Below are positions 1 through 4,176 of a stretch of 6,308 bases of DNA, one piece after another. Each line of letters begins with the position of its first letter. The first letter of the stretch is position 1. Made by a program: the position numbers and the translations under genes. The notes under the pieces were generated by a model. The model ran no database searches. It saw only the letters and a program-made list of their open reading frames with translations, and was not told the DNA's origin. The stretch spans positions 1-6,308 of the forward strand of contig CAYRWY010000350.1 of the NCBI GenBank assembly GCA_964427955.1, read 5' to 3'. The DNA is from JACRBK01 sp964427955. GTDB taxonomy: Bacteria; Chloroflexota; Anaerolineae; Aggregatilineales; Aggregatilineaceae.

Positions 1-145
1 CTTCGGCTTCTCCCCGGTCATTCAACATCCGATACGCGAGGTTGAAGGCATCGCGCTCGTACCGTTGGACCAGTTCTCCGAAGGCCTGTGGGTCGCCTGC
101 CAGCGTCCTTTGCACCCACAAAGAATCATCGTTACTTTGAATCAC
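1..145 (-). CDS. ECF-type RNA polymerase sigma factor, N-terminal fragment (runs off the left edge)
   Basis: Read on the minus strand from a GTG at 145-143, 48 codons are open to the window edge. The protein begins VIQSNDDSLWVQRTLAGDPQ and continues with AFGELVQRYERDAFNLAYRM. This is the classic start of an extracytoplasmic-function sigma-70 factor: an acidic lead-in, the GDPQAF turn, then the LVQRYERDAFNLAYRML helix of sigma region 2.1-2.2, which contacts core RNA polymerase. The start is bounded by an in-frame stop (TAG, plus positions 176-178). GTG at 143-145 has AGGTAGGG upstream with about nine bases between; the only other in-frame option is TTG at 149-151, which sits too close to that site. 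The -10 recognition part, region 4 and any anti-sigma gene lie outside the window, so the ECF group cannot be told. It is divergent from the IlvC-like gene. The family call is firm; the regulon is unknown. Confidence 0.87.
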   Translation of the reverse strand, partial: MIQSNDDSLWVQRTLAGDPQAFGELVQRYERDAFNLAYRMLNDRGEAE

Positions 146-313
146 GCTCAAATACCCTACCTGGTCAACCTGCCCCTACTAGTATGATATACGCAAACCC
201 CGGAGCTGGGTTGCGTGCGTTTTGACTATACCCGACATTGGGCACAGCCGTCCACTTAAGAGTACAATGCTTACCATATTCGTGTCCGCTGTTCCGGCTG
301 AAGGATCTGCTGC
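146..313. promoter_or_regulatory. Divergent intergenic region between the sigma factor and the IlvC-like gene
   Basis: This 168-bp stretch is visibly less GC-rich than the flanking genes and must carry the start signals for both directions. On the plus strand, TACAAT at 263-268 is a reasonable -10 element, with TTGGGC at 238-243 as a weak -35 and a long 19-bp spacer. A TTGACT at 222-227 has no good -10 at the usual distance. On the minus strand, TATAGT (plus 225-230) and TATCAT (plus 184-189) are -10-like, but neither has a convincing partner. An 8-bp palindrome TACTAGTA lies at 177-184. All promoter assignments are weak. Only the presence of a shared divergent control region is well supported. 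Confidence 0.4.
300..305 (+). promoter_or_regulatory. Ribosome binding site deciding the start of the IlvC-like gene
   Basis: GAAGGA lies eight bases before the ATG at 314, a normal Shine-Dalgarno spacing. The alternative in-frame ATG codons at 356 and 359, which would begin the protein just before the Rossmann strand, have no purine-rich site upstream. They do overlap the stop of a 29-codon ORF (TGATG), so coupling there is a rival explanation. Confidence 0.5.
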
Positions 314-1333
314 ATGGCTGTTGTATATCACGACTCAGACGCCAATCTTGGCTTGATGATGGATAGGAAAATTGCGGTCCTGGGTTATGGGAATATGGGA
401 CGTCCGTTCGCGCTGAATCTGCGTGACAGCGCGTTCCCGGTGCTGGTGGGGAATCAGCAGGATGCCTACGCCGAACAGGCATATCGCGACGGGTTTGAGA
501 TCGTCCCCATCGCCCAGGCTGCCGCCCAATCGACGCTGATTTTTGTCATGCTGCCGGACGAGATCGCCACCCAGGTCTATTTACAGGAAATTGCTCCGGG
601 GTTGCAGCCGGGGGATACCCTGGTGTTCGCCTCGGGCTATAACGTGGCGTTCGGGTTCATCGAGCCGCCGCCCTTCGTGGACGTGGTCTTGATCGCCCCG
701 CAGGCTATCGGGCAGGGCGTGCGCGAAGGGTATATCGAGGGGCGAGGATTCCCCAGTTTTGTCGCCGTCGCCCAGGATGCCTCGGGCGAAGGTTGGGCGC
801 GGGTATTGGCCGCGGCCAAAGCCGTCGGAGCGCTGCATCATGGCGCGGTCGAGCTGACCTTCCAGCAGGAGGCCGAACTCGATCTCTTCACCCAGCAGGC
901 GTTACTGCCCGCGCTGTTTGGAGTGTTGAGCAGCGCGATTGAAGTGCTCAACCGGGAGGGATTCCCCCCCGAAGCCGTGATGAGCAGCCTGTATCTTTCC
1001 GGCGAATTGGGCTACATCGTGACCAAGTGGGCCAACGCGGGCGTGCTGCCCAGCTTGCAGCAGTATTCCCAGACGGCCCAGTACGGGCTGCTGTCGCGCC
1101 TGGAGCGGTTCCGCGAAGTCAAGCTGAACCGCCAGATGGAGGCTGTGTTGGGCCACATTCGCAGCGGCGAGTTCGCGCAGGAATGGGCGGCAGAATATGC
1201 CGATGGTTATCCGCGCCTTCAGGCGCTGCGCCGCCGTCTGGAAAATGCTCCCACCTGGCAGCATGAACAGTCCGCACTCGCCATCCTCAAAGGCGACGCT
1301 GCGCCGGGCGAGGGCAGCATCGAAGGTGTCTGA
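314..1333 (+). CDS. Ketol-acid reductoisomerase-like (IlvC-family) protein with a degenerate active site
   Basis: The 339-residue protein matches class I ketol-acid reductoisomerase along most of its length, and that family is about 330 residues long. The N-terminal Rossmann domain has KIAVLGYGNMG (19-29), FVMLPDEIATQVY (77-89) and FASGYNVAFG (105-114). The C-terminal knotted domain has EGRGFPSFVAVAQDASG (142-158), LTFQQEAELDLFTQQ (181-195) and YSQTAQYG (251-258). Authentic enzymes convert acetolactate to dihydroxyisovalerate using NAD(P)H and two Mg ions. By eye alignment, the catalytic His of the FAHG motif is Ser107, the active-site Lys of APKGPG is Gln130, the second metal Glu is Gln194, and the first Glu of the later E-x3-E pair appears to be Tyr227. 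Asp190, Glu231 and Ser252 are kept. The family call is strong, but reductoisomerase activity is unlikely. The loop after strand 2 (GNQQDAYAEQ) has no basic residue to bind an NADPH phosphate. Residues 1-15 precede the fold, and M15 or M16 are alternative starts. The gene is followed after 24 bp by the C39/LysM gene, probably in one transcript. A related beta-hydroxyacid dehydrogenase-type fold is the less likely alternative. Confidence 0.85.
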   Translation: MAVVYHDSDANLGLMMDRKIAVLGYGNMGRPFALNLRDSAFPVLVGNQQDAYAEQAYRDGFEIVPIAQAAAQSTLIFVMLPDEIATQVYLQEIAPGLQPGDTLVFASGYNVAFGFIEPPPFVDVVLIAPQAIGQGVREGYIEGRGFPSFVAVAQDASGEGWARVLAAAKAVGALHHGAVELTFQQEAELDLFTQQALLPALFGVLSSAIEVLNREGFPPEAVMSSLYLSGELGYIVTKWANAGVLPSLQQYSQTAQYGLLSRLERFREVKLNRQMEAVLGHIRSGEFAQEWAAEYADGYPRLQALRRRLENAPTWQHEQSALAILKGDAAPGEGSIEGV

Positions 1334-1345
1334 GCGGTCTATACC

Positions 1346-1352
1346 AAGGAGA
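1346..1352 (+). promoter_or_regulatory. Strong ribosome binding site for the C39/LysM gene
   Basis: AAGGAGA sits five bases before the ATG at 1358 in the 24-bp gap after the IlvC-like gene. It is the best Shine-Dalgarno match in the window. The second gene therefore has its own strong translation start, even if it shares the upstream transcript. Confidence 0.75.
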
Positions 1353-1357
1353 GCGTC

Positions 1358-2416
1358 ATGAATCGAATCAAGCTGGATATACCGTATCGTTCCCAATGGG
1401 ATGTGCCCGATGCGGATCTGGCAGCGGGCGACTGCGGCCCGACCTGCGTCGCCATGCTGGTCAATGGGCTGGGCAAAGCCGTCACACCTGACGATCTCTA
1501 CTATGTGATTTACCCGGATTTGAAGACTAATCCGGCGATGTCCATTCCGAACATGGGCTATACCAACTTCTCGCACCTGTACAAGGCCGCCCAGGCGTAT
1601 GATCTCACGCTGCGGCGGTTCACTTACACGGCGGCGGGAGGGTTGAGCAGCTTGAAGGTCTCGCTGGCCGAGGGAAAGCCCTCGATTGCCCTGGTGAAAT
1701 ATGCGACCTGGCGCGCCAAAACCGGGAACAACTTCAGCGGGGCGCATTTTGTGGTGGTTTCGGGCTGCGACGACGATCATGTGCTGGTGCACGATCCGTT
1801 GTTTGGCTCGGCGTACAAGACCAAGCGCGACACCGGTATCTACTTCGAGTGGACCAACGACGAATTCAAGACGGCCTGGAGCGGCTTTGCCGTCACCGAA
1901 AATCCGAACTACGCCTGCCTGACGACGGAGGATGTCTTCGCGTTCGTCGAAGGGGGCGAGGAGAAAAAAGAGCAGCCCATTGTGATCGTCGATCCCGTCA
2001 AACCGGACGATCACCGTCTCCCCCTGCTGGAAGAACTCAAGCGCCGCATCGTCGCGCTGGCGGCCTACGAAGGGGTTCCCACGCCGAATCTGGACGATCC
2101 CACCTCGCTGGCCTACTGGGCGTATCATGTCGGCTATTGGGGTGAGGACGTCACCGTTCACGTGGTCGGCGCGGGCGATTCGCTGTGGACCATCGCCGGG
2201 AAGTATTACGGGCAGGGATCGAAGTGGCTCGCCATCATGGCCTTCAATGGGCTGCGCAATAACATGATCCGGGCCGGGCAGCGGCTCGACATCCCGCTGC
2301 CCGGACGTCTCGACGTGGGCGAAACCTTCGATCCTACCCGCGAGGCGCTGGAGGAACAGGAAGGCGCCGTGCCGCGTCTCGCCGCGGATGGGTCGGTGCC
2401 GCCGAGTTTTGGCTAA
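1358..2416 (+). CDS. C39-like papain-fold cysteine peptidase with C-terminal LysM domain
   Basis: This is a 352-residue protein with two recognisable domains. Residues 5-185 form a C39-like (Peptidase_C39_2 type) fold: IPYRSQWD (8-15) supplies the oxyanion Gln13, GDCGPTC (24-30) the nucleophile Cys26, GAHFVVVSG (128-136) the His130, and VHDPLFG (144-150) the Asp146, so the catalytic set is complete. A charged linker (about 196-218, EEKKEQ then DPVKPDD) and a helical segment (222-262) lead to a LysM domain (about 266-313) with HVVGAGDSLWTIAGKYYG, an internal Asn (FNGL) and the closing AGQRLDIPLPG. LysM domains bind N-acetylglucosamine glycans such as peptidoglycan. The N-terminus (MNRIKLDIPYRSQ) has no signal peptide and runs straight into the peptidase fold, which is odd for a glycan-binding protein. 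Export by another route, action after lysis, or a cytoplasmic role are all open. The substrate is unknown. The preceding IlvC-like gene is probably co-transcribed. Confidence 0.87.
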   Translation: MNRIKLDIPYRSQWDVPDADLAAGDCGPTCVAMLVNGLGKAVTPDDLYYVIYPDLKTNPAMSIPNMGYTNFSHLYKAAQAYDLTLRRFTYTAAGGLSSLKVSLAEGKPSIALVKYATWRAKTGNNFSGAHFVVVSGCDDDHVLVHDPLFGSAYKTKRDTGIYFEWTNDEFKTAWSGFAVTENPNYACLTTEDVFAFVEGGEEKKEQPIVIVDPVKPDDHRLPLLEELKRRIVALAAYEGVPTPNLDDPTSLAYWAYHVGYWGEDVTVHVVGAGDSLWTIAGKYYGQGSKWLAIMAFNGLRNNMIRAGQRLDIPLPGRLDVGETFDPTREALEEQEGAVPRLAADGSVPPSFG

Positions 2417-2437
2417 CCCTTGAAGACTGCGAAAATG

Positions 2438-2461
2438 GACGCCCACTGTCACGTGGGCGTC
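2438..2461. terminator. Bidirectional terminator hairpin between convergent operons
   Basis: GACGCCCAC at 2438-2446 pairs perfectly with GTGGGCGTC at 2453-2461, around the six-base loop TGTCAC. The hairpin lies 21 bases after the C39/LysM stop codon and five bases after the aminotransferase stop on the other strand. On the minus strand it is followed by CATTTTCGC, a short T-run; on the plus strand by TGTGGTTAG, which is poorer in T. It is thus a plausible intrinsic terminator for the minus operon and a weaker one for the plus pair. Confidence 0.75.
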
Positions 2462-2466
2462 TGTGG

Positions 2467-3348
2467 TTAGATCGGCTCGATGTGCGCCTCGGTCCAGGCA
2501 TCGTAACGGTCTTTGATGGCCGTGATCAAGGGGGTAACGGTGCCGTCTCCGACCGGCTGGTGATTGATCCTGGTGATCGGTACGACCCCGCGGCTGCTGC
2601 TAGTCAGCATGGCGTCCGACAGGCGCGGGAGATCGTCCTGGTGCAGCGCGGTCAGGCGGACGGGCAGCATTTCCGGCATGATTTCGAGCAGCGCCTTACG
2701 TGTGATCCCCCCTAGTATATCCTCGTTGGCCGTGTACAAGACCCCATCCAGCACGCCATAGAAGTTGCTGGACAGGCCTTCAAGCACGCGTCCCTCTTTG
2801 GAGACCAGGATTGCTTCGTAGACGCCCTGGGGGAGGTTGTTGAAGGTTGGCTGGCGCACGACCATCCAGTCGGTGGTTTTGGCCACCGGATTCTCGCGCA
2901 CGATGGGCGAGGTGATGACGTGCGCTCCCTGGCGCAGGATGGCGTCGGGCACTGGACTCAGCCGCTCGAAGGCGAAGTAGATCTGATCCGGCGTGTCGCG
3001 TGGGACGGTGAGCCGGAACTTGACGTCCGGAAAGCCTGCCTGGTGCAGCAGATCGCGCATGGCGGCACGCAGCCAGTCCCGGTCGAGCCGGAGCGGGATG
3101 TTGACCAGCCGGGCCGACTCTTCGAGCCGGTCGAGATGCGCGTCGAATAACAGCGCGTGGTCGGCGTGAAAGGTGCGCGCCACCGTGTAGACGCCGCGCG
3201 GCTCGTGGGCGACGGCGGCGGTCAGCGAACTTACCTGGTACGGAGTCGGGGTAATCCCCTCCGGCGTCAGGATGAAGGTCGGGATCGAAATTGTAGTGGG
3301 TTGGGCCATGAGTCTCGTATTTTCCGGTAAATGGGTTCCGCCAATCAT
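2467..3348 (-). CDS. Class IV PLP-dependent aminotransferase (branched-chain / D-amino-acid / aminodeoxychorismate lyase family)
   Basis: The 293-residue length is typical of fold-type IV PLP enzymes. Visible landmarks are GVYTVARTF (52-60), HLDRLEESA (71-79, with Arg74 expected to hold the cofactor phosphate), the Schiff-base Lys157 in AKTTDW, VLEGLSSNFYGV (188-199, with Glu190 expected to contact the pyridine nitrogen), ILGGITRKAL (211-220) and the substrate loop SDAMLTSSSRGVVPI (244-258). The fold call is firm. The substrate is not: the YxRP-type segment of true IlvE is absent, and FRLTVPRD (111-118) with TSSSRGV looks closer to D-amino-acid transaminase or aminodeoxychorismate lyase. The protein has no signal peptide and should be cytosolic. 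It is the last gene of the minus operon, nine bases after the lipoprotein stop. Neither the ATG at 3348 nor the in-frame ATG at 3309 (residue 14, MAQPTT) has a strong ribosome site. The later start would remove a segment unlike the family, so the first 13 residues are doubtful. Confidence 0.87.
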   Translation of the reverse strand: MIGGTHLPENTRLMAQPTTISIPTFILTPEGITPTPYQVSSLTAAVAHEPRGVYTVARTFHADHALLFDAHLDRLEESARLVNIPLRLDRDWLRAAMRDLLHQAGFPDVKFRLTVPRDTPDQIYFAFERLSPVPDAILRQGAHVITSPIVRENPVAKTTDWMVVRQPTFNNLPQGVYEAILVSKEGRVLEGLSSNFYGVLDGVLYTANEDILGGITRKALLEIMPEMLPVRLTALHQDDLPRLSDAMLTSSSRGVVPITRINHQPVGDGTVTPLITAIKDRYDAWTEAHIEPI

Positions 3349-3357
3349 ACCACGCTT

Positions 3358-4176
3358 TCAGGGCGCGTAAACGGCGATCACGCTGGGTAGTTTGTCCAAA
3401 GGCAGATAGGTTTCGTCGTGCCCCGGCGTGTTGATGATCATCCCGGTGGACCGTCCGCCGTCCAGCCCGAACGCGATGGTCAGGTCCAGGTCGCTGCCGA
3501 TCAGCCAGGTTTGCAGGTCGGCCAGCGAGATCAGGTTTTGCGTCATGCCGAAAATGATGCGCCCGGATCGATCCTGGGCGGCCCAGGTGCGCGTGGACCG
3601 TTGGTCGAAGCCGTCACCCTGGGGAGCCATCACGCCGCCCGCCTCGATCAGCATCGGAAAGCCCTGCACGGCCTGCCAGAGTGTCTCGCCGAAGTAGGGT
3701 TCGCCCACCAGAGAGCGCACGCGCACACCGCTGTCCGAGACCTGGAACATCCCCCCGAACCCGGCGAAGGACTGCCCGTAGAAGTTCCCATCGCTGACCA
3801 ACAACCCCAGCGCGTGATCCGACTCGTCGAAGAACGCGCCGTTGAGAATGACCGCCGCCCCGGTGAGCTGGTCGCGCCAACTGGTGAGGGAGAGGGGACT
3901 GCCGGGGCTGTAGTGCACGCGAATCGTCACGAGGGTTGGATCGAGACGAACGAGCACCGCCTTGCCTTTGCTCGTCGGGATGCTCATCTCCCGCCGTTCC
4001 ACACCCTGCGCGAGCGTTGCCCACGGGCTGGACGGCTGCGGCGTGCTGGGATCGGGCGTGAGCAGAACTTTGGTCTCGGTGACGCGGGTGAGGTTGCAGC
4101 CAAGCAGCGCCAGGCAGGCGACGATGACCCGGATCACCGACGTGATCCGGGCTTGAACTGGAGAAGTAAGGTTCAT
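3358..4176 (-). CDS. Phosphodiester glycosidase (NAGPA/DUF2233-type) lipoprotein
   Basis: This 272-residue protein begins with basic residues (Arg10, Arg16), then a short hydrophobic run and a lipobox-like LALLGC ending at Cys27. A Thr/Pro/Ser-rich spacer (about 39-52) follows, so it is probably a lipid-anchored protein on the outer face of the membrane. The rest matches the NAGPA domain, named after the human enzyme that removes the GlcNAc cap from mannose-6-phosphate: VILNGAFFD (109-117), STRTWAAQDRSGRIIFG (194-210) and IAFGLDGGRSTGM (234-246). NG.FF, the mid-domain RT and LDGG.ST are the family's conserved blocks. Bacterial members act, or are presumed to act, on sugar phosphodiesters or exopolysaccharide; the actual substrate here is unknown. 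Its ATG overlaps the stop of the VWA gene (ATGA, 4173-4176) and no strong ribosome site precedes it, which points to translational coupling. The aminotransferase follows after nine bases. Confidence 0.87.
   Translation of the reverse strand: MNLTSPVQARITSVIRVIVACLALLGCNLTRVTETKVLLTPDPSTPQPSSPWATLAQGVERREMSIPTSKGKAVLVRLDPTLVTIRVHYSPGSPLSLTSWRDQLTGAAVILNGAFFDESDHALGLLVSDGNFYGQSFAGFGGMFQVSDSGVRVRSLVGEPYFGETLWQAVQGFPMLIEAGGVMAPQGDGFDQRSTRTWAAQDRSGRIIFGMTQNLISLADLQTWLIGSDLDLTIAFGLDGGRSTGMIINTPGHDETYLPLDKLPSVIAVYAP

Noticed and set aside
184..225. A 13-codon plus-strand ORF starting at ATG 184
   Set aside because: It has no ribosome site, is very short and has no match to a leader peptide pattern.
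222..227. TTGACT as a -35 element for the plus-strand genes
   Set aside because: No TATAAT-like hexamer occurs 16-18 bases downstream, so it is mentioned only as an isolated match.
165..482. A 105-codon minus-strand frame across the intergenic region into the IlvC-like gene
   Set aside because: It is a low-complexity, Ser/Pro/Arg-rich translation overlapping the Rossmann coding region and the divergent promoter region; nothing supports it as a gene.
314..1333. Annotation as functional ilvC for branched-chain amino acid synthesis
   Set aside because: The catalytic His and Lys and two metal-binding Glu appear to be replaced, and no ilvB, ilvN, ilvD or leu genes are adjacent.
902..2452. A 516-codon open frame on the minus strand across both plus-strand genes
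   Set aside because: It lies antisense to two clear protein families, its translation is rich in Arg, Gly, His and Gln with no recognisable domain, and it runs through the terminator hairpin. Long antisense frames of this kind are expected in GC-rich genes.
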